A stretch of 56,881 nt of DNA. Origin: Lachnospiraceae bacterium (lineage in GTDB: Bacteria > Bacillota > Clostridia > Lachnospirales > Lachnospiraceae). Shown in pieces: positions 33,694 to 43,841 of the stretch; within the stretch, counting starts at the first letter, position 1; each line of letters opens with the position of its first letter. The stretch is from the NCBI GenBank assembly GCA_029225065.1, contig JAQXVT010000004.1, forward strand, positions 1 through 56,881. The letters run 5' to 3'. Below the pieces are notes generated by a model. That model ran no database searches, had not been told where the DNA came from, and saw only the letters and a program-made list of their open reading frames with translations. The position numbers and the translations under genes were made by a program.

Positions 33694-35016
33694 TCAATTC
33701 CCGGTCTCTGATTCCGCCTGAATTTTCTGAGCGGTTACAACCAGGCTCACCGGAGATACCAGAGAATAACCATCCGGCAGCTGAACCTCAACCGGAATCT
33801 CATAAACGCCTTCCTCTGCACACTCCTTCAGGTCAACTCCCGCCTTAATATCACTTATACTCAGCGGAGCCGCTCCTTCTTCTTCCGCATGTACTGTCAG
33901 CTGAATCTCATCGGCCGGAGATATTACCAGGCTGATTTTATCCGTATCCGGTCTGTTTCGTACTTCCAGTCCGGAAAGCGGAATTGCCAGTGTCTGATCC
34001 CCGCTCTTTTCAATCTGAACCGTAACTGAAATCGTCGGATCGGTGTCTGCTACAAGCCGAATCCCCTCCAACTCACTCAAGGTCTCCGTCAAATCAACCT
34101 CTTCGGATACATTTTCCGTCGCACCTTCTACAGATACCGAATTCTGTACGGTAATTTTTCCATTTAACCTTGCAAGTGCTTCTCTCGTACCCACAAGATT
34201 GACCGTTACCGGCATCGTAGAAATACCGGCTACCCGATATCCGTCTGCCGGTGTACCTGTCGTATGGATCTCTACCGGAATGTCACTCATAACTTCCCAC
34301 AGTGTAATATCCACCATGACTTCATTGTTGGAAAGCAAAACACCGGAAGAATCCTTGATCTGCAAACGCGCCATCTGGCTGTCAGAAAGTGCTTCCTCGT
34401 TCTTATCGTAAATCTGAAGCTCTACCGTCTTGCGCGCTGATTTATCCAGCCCGCGCACATTGACATCCGCCACAACCTTTCCGATCTTGTTGAGCAAACT
34501 TTCCGGTCCTGCAATCTGTACGGTCTTGCCCTGCACAACCTCTTTCGTACCGACCTCATAGCCGTTTGCAACGCTGCCTGTCGTTGTGACTGTCACTACA
34601 AAATCACTCTGTTTTTTCTGCTCCAGCGTGACCTTCATCACGGATGGAATAACCTCCATCTCATCTAAAGTGACGGATGGATTGCTGCATTCTACCCGAA
34701 GCGGAATCGCTCCGACCTCATTGATCGCCTCCATATCCGCAATTACCTTGAAATCTGATGTCTTCAGCGTCCGGAGCACACTGCTTCGCTCTGTCACTTT
34801 AATAATTACCGTGTCACCGTAAACATCATCCTCCACGACATCGAACACCTTATCCAGCTCCGTCACACTCTCCGTGTTGACCATCGTGATTTTGATGTTC
34901 TTAAATAGCACCGTCTGCGTCGGATCATCCACGTTTGCCACCAGCAGCCAGATCAGAAATGCCACAATCAGCGATAAAAACTTCAGTCCGATGTTTCTGG
35001 TAAATTTATGCTTCAT
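33694..35016 (-). CDS. cdaR: YbbR-domain protein CdaR
   Basis: A 440-residue regulator of the diadenylate cyclase CdaA. One N-terminal membrane span (NIGLKFLSLIVAFLIWLLVA) is followed by extracytoplasmic YbbR repeats with the recurring pattern TVNLVGTREALARL, VQIAGPESLLNKI and PVEVQLPDGYSL. AAAGG is the weak ribosome site for ATG 35014-35016, which lies inside the last codons of cdaA (11-base overlap). The cdaA-cdaR pair controls c-di-AMP, potassium and wall homeostasis. Confidence 0.93.
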   Translation of the reverse strand: MKHKFTRNIGLKFLSLIVAFLIWLLVANVDDPTQTVLFKNIKITMVNTESVTELDKVFDVVEDDVYGDTVIIKVTERSSVLRTLKTSDFKVIADMEAINEVGAIPLRVECSNPSVTLDEMEVIPSVMKVTLEQKKQSDFVVTVTTTGSVANGYEVGTKEVVQGKTVQIAGPESLLNKIGKVVADVNVRGLDKSARKTVELQIYDKNEEALSDSQMARLQIKDSSGVLLSNNEVMVDITLWEVMSDIPVEIHTTGTPADGYRVAGISTMPVTVNLVGTREALARLNGKITVQNSVSVEGATENVSEEVDLTETLSELEGIRLVADTDPTISVTVQIEKSGDQTLAIPLSGLEVRNRPDTDKISLVISPADEIQLTVHAEEEGAAPLSISDIKAGVDLKECAEEGVYEIPVEVQLPDGYSLVSPVSLVVTAQKIQAESETGN

Positions 35017-35881
35017 TTTTATTCCAGCCTTTCCAGATCCTGAATTTCTTTTGCGGAACCGTTTTATTCTGGAGCCGCACAAGCTGGTCTTTCAGTTCGT
35101 CCGGCGTGATGTTGCGCTTCAGCTCACCCTTGTAAGCCACGGAAATTCCACCGGTCTCCTCTGACACAATCACCGTCAGGGAATCCGTCACTTCACTGAT
35201 ACCAACTCCCGCTCTGTGCCGCGTTCCAAGCTCTTTACTGAGCATCATGTTATCTGAAAGAGGAAGATAACACGTTGCGGAGGTAATTCGATTGCCCCGT
35301 ACGATCACTGCGCCGTCATGCAGCGGCGTATTGTGCTCAAATATATTAATCAGAAGCTGGCTTGTCAGTACGGAATCCAGTGTAATTCCCGTCCGCTCAT
35401 ACTCATCCAGCCGCACGTTCTGCTCGATCACAATCAGCGCACCAGTCTTTGCTTTTCCCATCTCAGAGGCTGCCTTCGTAATTTCATTGACTGTTTTGTC
35501 GCTGAACCGCTCCAACACCTCACGCCCTGTATCAATCGGAATCAGCGAAGAAACGATCTGCTTTTCACCGATCTGCTCCAGTGCCCGGCGCAGCTCCGGC
35601 TGAAAGATGACAATCGCCGCCGTAATTGCGATATCAATTCCCCGATTCACAATAAAAATCAGGGTATCCATGTGCAGAATATAAACCAGTGATACACAAA
35701 CCACCAGTACCATAAGTCCCTTCAAAAGCGTCCATGCCCTAGTATTTTTAATCCAGAGCAGCAGACTGTATACAAGAAAAGCCAAAATGAAAATTTCCAG
35801 CACATCCGTAATCGTAATTGAAACGGTTGGCATCGTAAGCCAGGACATATCATTTGCCAACCATACTTTCAGGCTGTTCAT
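35006..35881 (-). CDS. cdaA: Diadenylate cyclase CdaA
   Basis: Membrane-bound c-di-AMP synthase of 291 residues. Three hydrophobic segments occupy residues 20-90, followed by the DAC domain: IFQPELRRALEQIG, the active-site LHDGAVIVRGNRI (DGA) and ELGTRHRAGVGISE (RHR). AAAGGAGAG precedes the ATG. It lies between comF and cdaR, overlapping the latter. The usual glmM partner is not adjacent. Confidence 0.97.
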   Translation of the reverse strand: MNSLKVWLANDMSWLTMPTVSITITDVLEIFILAFLVYSLLLWIKNTRAWTLLKGLMVLVVCVSLVYILHMDTLIFIVNRGIDIAITAAIVIFQPELRRALEQIGEKQIVSSLIPIDTGREVLERFSDKTVNEITKAASEMGKAKTGALIVIEQNVRLDEYERTGITLDSVLTSQLLINIFEHNTPLHDGAVIVRGNRITSATCYLPLSDNMMLSKELGTRHRAGVGISEVTDSLTVIVSEETGGISVAYKGELKRNITPDELKDQLVRLQNKTVPQKKFRIWKGWNKNEA

Positions 35882-35922
35882 TTTGCTCTCTCCTTTCTTT
35901 TTTTAACAGATATTTTCGTTCA

Positions 35923-36804
35923 TCAGTATCTGCTGCTTCCACGAAAATACTCAGATTCAGATTTAGTATAGCACACATTTTTCCCCGTGCATACTCTCTT
36001 TTCACCTTTTCCAACACCTTTTCCGATGCACAGCACCACAAAATAAACCTGCTCCACACCGACTGTTTTTAAGAGTCCCGCAAGCTCATCAATTGTGCTC
36101 CCTGTCGTATAAATATCATCCACAATCAAAACACTTCGAAATCTTTTTTTCTCCTGTTTCAATGCGAAACAACCTTTTAAATTCCTTTCGCGTTCTTTTC
36201 TTCCAAGCAGTTTCTGCGCCTTTGTCTTTTTGCAGCAGTATACCCACGCATCTTCCATTTGAATCCCGGTTCGCTTCGCTATCTTTTTTGCCAACAGCTC
36301 TGACTGATTGTAGCCGCGTTTCCATTTTTTCTGCCAGTGCATCGGTACCCCGATAATCCGTTCCGGCTGCCAGCGCACCAAATATGTCTCCAGCGCCTGT
36401 GTCATCGCGTCTGCATAAAAATCAAGGTAATCTCTCCGGTTTTCCGCCTTCATCCGATACACGGAATGGCGCAGCGCTCCGGTGTAGGCAAACGCTGCCG
36501 CGCCGCGGGTAAACGCATGCGCATATTTCCCGCAGTCTTCGCAGTACTCGTCCTCCTCTCGGTCAATCATTTTTCCGCATTTCATACAGGTCGGACCGGC
36601 AATCCAGGGCAGCTTCTTTTCGCACTTAGCACAGCACCGCCCCTCTTTTCGGTTCAAAATCCGATCACAAATCGGGCAGCGCGGAGGATACAGCAGATCC
36701 AGAAGCAAATTTCCTGCTTTCTTTGCTGCCAGCAACAGGTTTGCGCCTGCGCTTCGACGTTCTTCTGAATTGATCCGATTTCTCTTACTTCCATTTAATC
36801 TCAT
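35923..36804 (-). CDS. comF: ComF family phosphoribosyltransferase-like protein
   Basis: A 293-residue ComF protein, implicated in DNA uptake or single-strand handling in competence. An N-terminal zinc region has CPICDRIL, CCAKCEKKL, CMKCGKMI and CEDCGKY; the C-terminal phosphoribosyltransferase fold keeps the PRPP motif VLIVDDIYTTGSTIDE. About 35 residues after the fold (from LCIGKG) are basic and not typical. No strong ribosome site is seen, so the start may be a little further in. It lies between recD2 and cdaA; the 190-base gap upstream shows nothing I can name. Confidence 0.85.
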   Translation of the reverse strand: MRLNGSKRNRINSEERRSAGANLLLAAKKAGNLLLDLLYPPRCPICDRILNRKEGRCCAKCEKKLPWIAGPTCMKCGKMIDREEDEYCEDCGKYAHAFTRGAAAFAYTGALRHSVYRMKAENRRDYLDFYADAMTQALETYLVRWQPERIIGVPMHWQKKWKRGYNQSELLAKKIAKRTGIQMEDAWVYCCKKTKAQKLLGRKERERNLKGCFALKQEKKRFRSVLIVDDIYTTGSTIDELAGLLKTVGVEQVYFVVLCIGKGVGKGEKRVCTGKNVCYTKSESEYFRGSSRY

Positions 36805-36994
36805 TTATATACCGTATCTCTCCCCGGATATGTAAATGATTTCTCTGTTTCTTATTTCGCAGCCGGACACGCTATCACATGTTTGACAAATCTCTCCGGT
36901 GCATGTTCCTCTTATGATACACTCTCCACATCGTTTCCTGTTCTCTGAAATTCTTCAAAGAACTTATCCGATTTGGTACCTTCCTGTTTTCCGT

Positions 36995-39220
36995 TTACTC
37001 GCCCGCCTCTGACAGCTCCCGGATCCGGTCCGCAAGCGCCGTATACCGCTTCTGCTCCACGGTGTTTGCCTCCATCTGATTAAATGCATACGGGTCTCCG
37101 ACAAGCGTCACGCACTGCTTTGCCCGCGTAACCGCCGTGTACAGCAGATTTCTCGTCATCAACATTTTAGGGCCGGACAAAAGTGGAATCACAACGGCCG
37201 GATACTCGCTTCCCTGCGATTTATGGATCGTCACCGCATATGCAAGCTCCAGCTCCTCCAGGCCGGAATATGGATATTCCACCATGCGCTGTTCGTCAAA
37301 CTCCACCGTCACCCGCTCTGTCTGCTTGTTGATTTCCCGGATGATTCCCATATCTCCGTTGAAAATGCCAAGTCCCTTCTCCATCGGAATCCCGTAGCGT
37401 CCGCGAATTTCCCACTCCAGCTGATAATTGTTTTTCACCTGCATGACTTTATCGCCTTCGCGGAAAAGCACACCATTCTGCTCCTGCTCTGCCTTTGTAC
37501 GATCCGGCGGATTGAGATATTCCTGCAGAATTTTGTTGAGCCGCTCCACGCCGAGCAGTCCTTTGCGCATCGGTGTCAGCACCTGAATGTCGTACATCTG
37601 TGCATTTACATAGCGCGGCATCTTATCCCGCACAAGCTGAATCACAATGCTGATAATCACATTCGCGTCATCCCTCTTTAAAAAAAAGAAATCGCGGCTT
37701 TTATTATCGAGCAGTACCGGCTCGCCCCGGTTGATTTTATGCGCATTTACGACGATATCGCTCTCCTGCGCCTGCCGAAAAATCCGAGTCAGGGAAACCA
37801 CCGGAATGCACCCGGACTGAATCATATCTTTCAGCACGCTGCCCGGTCCCACAGACGGAAGCTGATTCATATCTCCTACCATGATCAGACGCGTCCCGAC
37901 CGTCACTGCATCGAGCAGTGCATGCATCAGATATGCATCCACCATCGACATCTCATCGATGATAATCACATCTGCTTCCAGCGGATTCTGTGCATTTCGA
38001 CCAAAACCGCCCACCGCGCCGCTCTCCTCCGAAAGTCCTGAAATTTCCAGAAGCCGGTGCACCGTCTTTGCTTCTACTCCAGTCGCCTCTGTCATTCTTT
38101 TTGCTGCTCTTCCGGTCGGTGCAGCCAGCAGAATCTGAAGCCCCTCCGACTCAAAATAAGAAATCAGCGTGTTGATCGTCGTCGTCTTTCCGGTACCAGG
38201 CCCTCCGGTAATGACCAGCAGTCCGCAGCGCACTGCCTCGATCACCGCTTTTTTCTGCATCTCATCGAGATACATCTCCGTCTGTTTCTCGATCGCTGCA
38301 ATTTTTTTCAAAATGACCTGATCGTCGATCTCAGCGGTGATATTCAGATCGCAGAGCATACGCGCCGTACTCATCTCTATATAATAGGAAGAAGCACTGT
38401 ACACCCGCTCCTGATCCTTCTCCTGCTTTACCACAATTTTCCGGTCTACAGCCAGATCCATCAGATACTGTTCGATGTCTTCAATCGGAACACCAAGCAG
38501 CTGCGCCGTCCGGCTTTGCACCAGATCCTTTGGAAGGTAAATGTGCCCATCCGTACCTGCCTGAAGCAGCACATAGGAAATGGCACTCTTCACACGATAC
38601 TCTGAATCCGCGCTGACGCCTGCCTTCCTCGCAATCTCATCCGCAATCCGGAATCCGACACCGTGAATATCGTCCGCTAGCTGGTAGGGATTGTTCTGCA
38701 GCACCTCATACATCCGCTGACCGTATTTTTCAAAAATTTTCACAGCAAGCGCCGTGGTAATGCCAAACTGCTGCAGAAAGATCATTGCTTTTCGCATATC
38801 CCGCTTTTCATAGACCTGTTGTGCGATCTCTCTTGCCTTTCGCTCACTGATTCCCTTGATCTCTGCCAGACGCTCCGGCTCCTCCTCGATGATTCGGAAC
38901 GTATCCGCATGAAAATGGCGCACGATCCGTGCTGCGAGCGCAGTGCCGATTCCCTTGATCGCTCCGGAGCCAAGATATCGCTCTACCGATTCTTCATCCT
39001 CCGGCGGCTTCACCACATACGTCTCAATTTTGAATTGTTCTCCGTACGTCGGATGCGCAATATACTGACCTTCCGCCTCCAGCTTCTCTCCCTCTCCGAT
39101 ATAGGAGAGGACTCCTACGCACGTCACCTCTTCCTGGTCCACCAGCATTACCATAACGGTATATCCATTTTCTGCATTCCGATAAATAATGTGGTCTACG
39201 TATCCTTCCAGCTTTTCCAT
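36995..39220 (-). CDS. recD2: ATP-dependent helicase RecD2 (YrrC)
   Basis: SF1B 5'-3' DNA helicase of 741 residues, the RecBC-independent RecD. Helix-hairpin-helix units sit in the N-terminal third (GSGAIKGIGTALAARIV, ERLAEIKGISERKAREI); Walker A is VITGGPGTGKTTTIN, motif II is IIIDEMSMVD, and the C-terminal ELAYAVTIHKSQGSEYP and NLLYTAVTRAK are motifs V and VI. TGGAGAAC precedes the ATG, 45 bases after the mreB stop. Confidence 0.96.
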   Translation of the reverse strand: MEKLEGYVDHIIYRNAENGYTVMVMLVDQEEVTCVGVLSYIGEGEKLEAEGQYIAHPTYGEQFKIETYVVKPPEDEESVERYLGSGAIKGIGTALAARIVRHFHADTFRIIEEEPERLAEIKGISERKAREIAQQVYEKRDMRKAMIFLQQFGITTALAVKIFEKYGQRMYEVLQNNPYQLADDIHGVGFRIADEIARKAGVSADSEYRVKSAISYVLLQAGTDGHIYLPKDLVQSRTAQLLGVPIEDIEQYLMDLAVDRKIVVKQEKDQERVYSASSYYIEMSTARMLCDLNITAEIDDQVILKKIAAIEKQTEMYLDEMQKKAVIEAVRCGLLVITGGPGTGKTTTINTLISYFESEGLQILLAAPTGRAAKRMTEATGVEAKTVHRLLEISGLSEESGAVGGFGRNAQNPLEADVIIIDEMSMVDAYLMHALLDAVTVGTRLIMVGDMNQLPSVGPGSVLKDMIQSGCIPVVSLTRIFRQAQESDIVVNAHKINRGEPVLLDNKSRDFFFLKRDDANVIISIVIQLVRDKMPRYVNAQMYDIQVLTPMRKGLLGVERLNKILQEYLNPPDRTKAEQEQNGVLFREGDKVMQVKNNYQLEWEIRGRYGIPMEKGLGIFNGDMGIIREINKQTERVTVEFDEQRMVEYPYSGLEELELAYAVTIHKSQGSEYPAVVIPLLSGPKMLMTRNLLYTAVTRAKQCVTLVGDPYAFNQMEANTVEQKRYTALADRIRELSEAGE

Positions 39221-39265
39221 TTGTTCTCCAGTTGGCTTTCACCGGCTTTCTTTCCGGCAGTCATC

Positions 39266-40267
39266 TTATTTTTCGTCTTCTTTTCGTTTTTCTGACATCA
39301 GTTCTACAAAGCGGCCGGTTCCCACCGCAACTGCTGTCATCGGATCTTCTGCCGTCATCGTATTGATTCCGGTCCGTGCCTCGATCAGCTCCTCCAGCCC
39401 GTTTAAAAGAGCTCCGCCTCCGGTCAGCACAATTCCACGGTCCACCACATCCGCCGCAAGCTCCGGCGGTGTGCGCTCCAGTACGCTGTGTACCGCGTCC
39501 ACAATCTGCCCCGTCACTTCCTTCAGCGCATCCCGCGTATCCTCGGAAGTGACCCGGATGGTCTTCGGCAGTCCGGTCACAAGATCTCTTCCCTTTACTT
39601 CCATCACCTTCGGCTCCGGCTTCTCAAATGCCGTTCCAATCGAGATCTTGATCTCCTCCGCCGTCTGGTCTCCAATCACCAGACCATATTTTTTCTTCAC
39701 GTATTTTATAATCGCCTCGTCAAAGTCGTCCCCGGCAACTTTAATTGAACTGCTCACCACAATTCCATCCATCGAGAGAACAGCCACATCGCACGTACCA
39801 CTCCCAATATCCACAATCATATTTCCGCAGGGTCTTGAAATGTCAATCTCTGCGCCGATTGCCGCTGCGATTGGTTCCTCAATAATATGAACCTCCCGTG
39901 CTCCGGCCTGATACGTCGCATCTTCCACCGCTTTTCGCTCCACCTCTGTCACGTTGCTCGGCACGGAAATGCTCACTCTCGGCTTTCGAAATGACATTTT
40001 TCCGATTGCCTTCTGTATAAAATATTTCAGCATCTGCTCTGTGATCGTATAATCTGAAATCACACCCTTGCGCACCGGATGCACCTCTACAATATTTCCA
40101 GTCGTACGTCCGAGCAGCAGCCTTGCTTCCTCTCCGATTGCCTTTATTTTATTCGTATCACGGTCATATGCGACGACCGACGGTTCCTTCAAAACAACAC
40201 CTTTCCCTCTGACATATACAAGGGTACTTGCTGTGCCAAGGTCAATTCCGACATCTGTTGCTGCCAT
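39266..40267 (-). CDS. mreB: Rod shape-determining protein MreB/Mbl
   Basis: Actin-like cell-shape protein of 333 residues. ATP motifs are DVGIDLGTASTLVYV at the start, MIVDIGSGTCDVAVLS, and GIVLTGGGALLNGL near the end; EEPIAAAIGAEIDISRP is the conserved catalytic region. It polymerises under the membrane and positions peptidoglycan synthesis. AAAGGGG lies before the ATG. MreC and MreD are not adjacent, so it may be an Mbl-type paralogue. It appears to head the recD2-comF-cdaA-cdaR line of genes. Confidence 0.94.
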   Translation of the reverse strand: MAATDVGIDLGTASTLVYVRGKGVVLKEPSVVAYDRDTNKIKAIGEEARLLLGRTTGNIVEVHPVRKGVISDYTITEQMLKYFIQKAIGKMSFRKPRVSISVPSNVTEVERKAVEDATYQAGAREVHIIEEPIAAAIGAEIDISRPCGNMIVDIGSGTCDVAVLSMDGIVVSSSIKVAGDDFDEAIIKYVKKKYGLVIGDQTAEEIKISIGTAFEKPEPKVMEVKGRDLVTGLPKTIRVTSEDTRDALKEVTGQIVDAVHSVLERTPPELAADVVDRGIVLTGGGALLNGLEELIEARTGINTMTAEDPMTAVAVGTGRFVELMSEKRKEDEK

Positions 40268-40724
40268 ATGTTATACCCCTTTCTGCTTCTTTTTACTGAT
40301 TCGCTCTTCTTCCCTCTTACCCATTGTTTCATTATATAATAGAATCTGAAAAATTGGAATTTGTTTTTCTTAAATTTCTCATAACAGCCCAAGATACTGT
40401 TACATCACGTTTTACTGTCACCGGTTCACTCAAAAAAAGCGCGAATTTTTTCCGGCATCACCTTTGAAACTGCACAAACCCGCATAAACAAAGGTTAATT
40501 TGATATATAGGATTTCTTAATGAACTTCCTTCTTTTTTTAGAATCTGGACATAATTTCAACACATTTATCCATTATAGTATAAACATATTAGCAAACAGC
40601 TAATATATTTCATAACTCACACTTGGCAGCCCCCACACGCTGCCAAGTACTCCCTCAAACATTTACTTGTATGGATCTTCCATACGGGGCAAACATTTTT
40701 CAACCCAAATTTTTCTCTTTCCTG
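40268..40724. other. Structured intergenic region between mreB and uvrA
   Basis: No gene was found in these 457 bases. On the minus strand TATAAT at 40331-40336 is a likely -10 for mreB, without a good -35. Further right are three inverted repeats: ATATTAGC/GCTAATAT at 40586-40606, ACTTGGCAGC/GCTGCCAAGT at 40621-40648 and GTATGG/CCATAC near 40670-40685. An AT-rich stretch with TATAGTATAAA lies just left of the first. A small RNA on either strand is possible but unproven. Confidence 0.4.
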
Positions 40725-40755
40725 AAAAAGGCTGGTGCCTGGCACCAGCCTTTTT
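40725..40755. terminator. Bidirectional terminator after uvrA
   Basis: AAAAAGGCTGGTGCC pairs with GGCACCAGCCTTTTT around one base. It lies 11 bases after the uvrA stop and could also end a plus-strand transcript from the left. Confidence 0.92.
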
Positions 40756-40766
40756 CCTGTTTTATT

Positions 40767-43646
40767 TTATAAATATTTCGCAATATACTTTCCGGTATAA
40801 GACACCGGGCTCTTTGCCACCTCTTCCGGCGTTCCCTGCGCGATCACTGTCCCCCCCTTATCGCCGCCCTCCGGTCCGATATCGATGATATAATCTGCGG
40901 TCTTGATGACATCCAGGTTGTGCTCGATCACGATCACCGTATTGCCGCTGTCTGCCAGGCGATGCAGGATTTCAATCAGCTTATGGACATCTGCAAAATG
41001 CAGTCCTGTCGTCGGCTCATCCAGAATGTAAACAGTCTTTCCGGTGCTTCTCCGGCTCAGCTCGGTCGCAAGCTTCACACGCTGTGCTTCACCTCCGGAC
41101 AGCTCGGTAGAGGGCTGGCCAAGACGAATATAGGATAGTCCGACGTCATTTAACGTTTCGATTTTCCGGTAAATAGACGGAATGTGCCGGAAGAATTCCA
41201 TGGCCTCCTCCACCGTCATATTCAGTACGTCGTAAATCGATTTCCCTTTGTATTTTACTTCAAGTGTCTCTCTGTTATACCGTTTTCCCCTGCAGACCTC
41301 GCATGGCACGTAGACATCCGGCAGGAAGTGCATCTCGATCTTGAGAATGCCGTCTCCAGAGCATGCCTCACACCGTCCGCCCTTCACATTGAAGCTGAAA
41401 CGGCCTTTTTTGTAGCCGCGCGCCTTTGCATCTGCCGTCGCCGCAAACAGATCTCGGATCTGGTCAAAGACACCGGTATACGTCGCCGGATTGGAACGCG
41501 GGGTCCGGCCGATCGGCGACTGATCAATGCTGATGACCTTATCCAGCTGTTCCAGTCCAATCACATCGGTATGCTTTCCCGGAATCACACGCGCACGGTT
41601 CAGATCACGCGCCAGTCGTTTATAAAGAATTTCGTTTACCAGAGAACTCTTTCCGGAACCGGATACTCCGGTCACACACGTCATCACGCCAAGCGGAAAT
41701 TTAACATTGATCTTTTTCAGGTTATTTTCCTGCGCGCCTCTTACCTCAATCCAGCCGGACGGCGTTCTGCGCGTCTTTGGAACCGGAATCTGAATACGTC
41801 CGCTTAAGTAAGCGCCCGTCACAGACTCCTCGCAATTTGTCAGATCCTCGATCGTGCCGCTCGCCACAATGTTTCCCCCATGCTCACCGGCTCCCGGACC
41901 GACATCCACAATAAAATCTGCTGCACGCATCGTATCTTCATCGTGTTCCACCACGATCAGCGTATTTCCAAGATCACGCAGATGTTCCAGCGTCGCAAGC
42001 AGCTTGTCGTTGTCTCTCTGGTGCAGTCCGATGCTTGGCTCATCCAGAATATAAGCAACCCCGACAAGTCCCGATCCGATCTGAGTCGCCAGACGGATTC
42101 GCTGTGCTTCTCCGCCGGACAGCGTGCCGGTCGCACGGGAAAGGCTCAAATATTCCAGTCCGACATCCACAAGGAAGCGAAGTCTCGCACAGATCTCCTT
42201 TAAAATCTGATGTCCGATCAGCTCCTGCTGCGGTGTCAGCTGCAGCTGCTCCATAAACGGAAGCAGATCTCCGATGGAAAGATTCGTCAGCTCATAAATA
42301 TTTTTTCCACTGATTGTCACGGCCAGCGCAGACTTTTTCAGGCGCTGTCCGCGGCAGGTCTTACACGGCGTAATCCGCATAAAGCTCTCATATTCCTGCT
42401 TCATCGTCTCGGAACCGGTCTCACGATAACGCCGCTCCACATTTTTGATCAGTCCCTCAAACGCAACATCGTATACACCGACACCACGCTGACCTTTATA
42501 ATGAACCTTCACCGCGCGCCCGTTTGTTCCATAAATCATCATATCCTGAATCTCTTCCGGAAGCTCCTGGAACGGCGTCGCCAGATCAAACTGATATTCT
42601 TCTGCAAGTGCATCAAGAATCGCCCGCGTAAAACTACTCTTTTCCGTACAGGACTGCCAGCCTGTCACGACGATCGCTCCGTCCATAATGCTCAGGGATC
42701 GGTCCGGAATCATCAGATCAACATCAAATTCCATCTTATATCCGAGTCCGTAACAGTCCGGGCAGGCGCCAAACGGATTATTGAACGAAAAGCTGCGCGG
42801 CTCGATCTCCTCGATGCTGATGCCGCAGTCCGGGCACGAAAAGCTCTGACTGAAGCTCAGCATTTCACCGCCATTTTCGACGCCGCCGTTCACCTCTGCA
42901 AGCGCAAGTCCCTCTGCCAGATGCAGTACCGTCTCCAGCGAATCAGTCAGTCGCTTTTCAATGCCAGGCTTCACAATCAGACGGTCGACTACGATCTCAA
43001 TGTTGTGCTTGATATTCTTTTCCAGCTGGATCGTCTCCGACAGCTCATACATATTTCCATCAATCCGTACCCGGACATATCCGCTCTTTCGCGCCTGCTC
43101 CAACAGCTTCACATGCTCACCCTTGCGGCCTCTTACCACCGGTGCCAGCAACTGAATCTTCGTGCGCTCCGGCAGTGACATGATCTGATCTACCATCTGA
43201 TCTACGCTCTGCTTTTTGATCTCTTTGCCGCATTTTGGACAGTGCGGCGTACCAATCCGTGCATAGAGAAGTCGGAAATAATCATAAATCTCCGTCACAG
43301 TGCCGACCGTCGAACGCGGATTGCGGTTCGTGGACTTCTGATCAATGGAAATTGCCGGCGGAAGTCCTTCGATGCTCTCCACATCCGGCTTTTCCATCTG
43401 ACCAAGAAACTGCCGCGCATAGGAGGAAAGCGACTCCATATAGCGCCTCTGTCCCTCCGCATAGATCGTATCAAACGCCAGAGATGATTTTCCTGATCCG
43501 GAAAGCCCCGTCAGAACCACAAATTTGTTGCGCGGAATATCCAGATCCACGTTCTTCAGGTTGTGCTCATTCGCTCCCCGGATGCGGATGTACTGTTTTT
43601 TATCCATGATTCTGGTTTTGTCGTCTGTTGCGTGTATTTTTTCCAT
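40767..43646 (-). CDS. uvrA: Excinuclease ABC subunit A
   Basis: Damage-recognition ATPase of nucleotide excision repair, 959 residues. Two ABC modules carry [13 protein letters not shown] and [12 protein letters not shown]alker A motifs, with signature [18 protein letters not shown] and [15 protein letters not shown]. Zinc modules are seen at [26 protein letters not shown] ... CPDCYGLG and [16 protein letters not shown] ... CEVCRGK. The ATG at 43644-43646 has AGGAG ten bases upstream; a second ATG 13 codons in lacks one, so I keep the longer start. It follows uvrB by 195 bases and shares its SOS control. Confidence 0.97.
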   Translation of the reverse strand: MEKIHATDDKTRIMDKKQYIRIRGANEHNLKNVDLDIPRNKFVVLTGLSGSGKSSLAFDTIYAEGQRRYMESLSSYARQFLGQMEKPDVESIEGLPPAISIDQKSTNRNPRSTVGTVTEIYDYFRLLYARIGTPHCPKCGKEIKKQSVDQMVDQIMSLPERTKIQLLAPVVRGRKGEHVKLLEQARKSGYVRVRIDGNMYELSETIQLEKNIKHNIEIVVDRLIVKPGIEKRLTDSLETVLHLAEGLALAEVNGGVENGGEMLSFSQSFSCPDCGISIEEIEPRSFSFNNPFGACPDCYGLGYKMEFDVDLMIPDRSLSIMDGAIVVTGWQSCTEKSSFTRAILDALAEEYQFDLATPFQELPEEIQDMMIYGTNGRAVKVHYKGQRGVGVYDVAFEGLIKNVERRYRETGSETMKQEYESFMRITPCKTCRGQRLKKSALAVTISGKNIYELTNLSIGDLLPFMEQLQLTPQQELIGHQILKEICARLRFLVDVGLEYLSLSRATGTLSGGEAQRIRLATQIGSGLVGVAYILDEPSIGLHQRDNDKLLATLEHLRDLGNTLIVVEHDEDTMRAADFIVDVGPGAGEHGGNIVASGTIEDLTNCEESVTGAYLSGRIQIPVPKTRRTPSGWIEVRGAQENNLKKINVKFPLGVMTCVTGVSGSGKSSLVNEILYKRLARDLNRARVIPGKHTDVIGLEQLDKVISIDQSPIGRTPRSNPATYTGVFDQIRDLFAATADAKARGYKKGRFSFNVKGGRCEACSGDGILKIEMHFLPDVYVPCEVCRGKRYNRETLEVKYKGKSIYDVLNMTVEEAMEFFRHIPSIYRKIETLNDVGLSYIRLGQPSTELSGGEAQRVKLATELSRRSTGKTVYILDEPTTGLHFADVHKLIEILHRLADSGNTVIVIEHNLDVIKTADYIIDIGPEGGDKGGTVIAQGTPEEVAKSPVSYTGKYIAKYL

Positions 43647-43841
43647 ATGTTTCTATTCTCCTGTTTTCCTTTCATTGCTTCAGCCTGCATCTGATATTTT
43701 CACACAATCTATCTATCAAATGCACTTAGCTTCCTGTCAGAGGTACATCCTTCTGTCCTCACACCGCTTTCACTATATCTCTTCTGACAATTTTCTACTT
43801 TAAGGATAGAAAACTTCCTGCCCTGACCTCCACAATCACGC

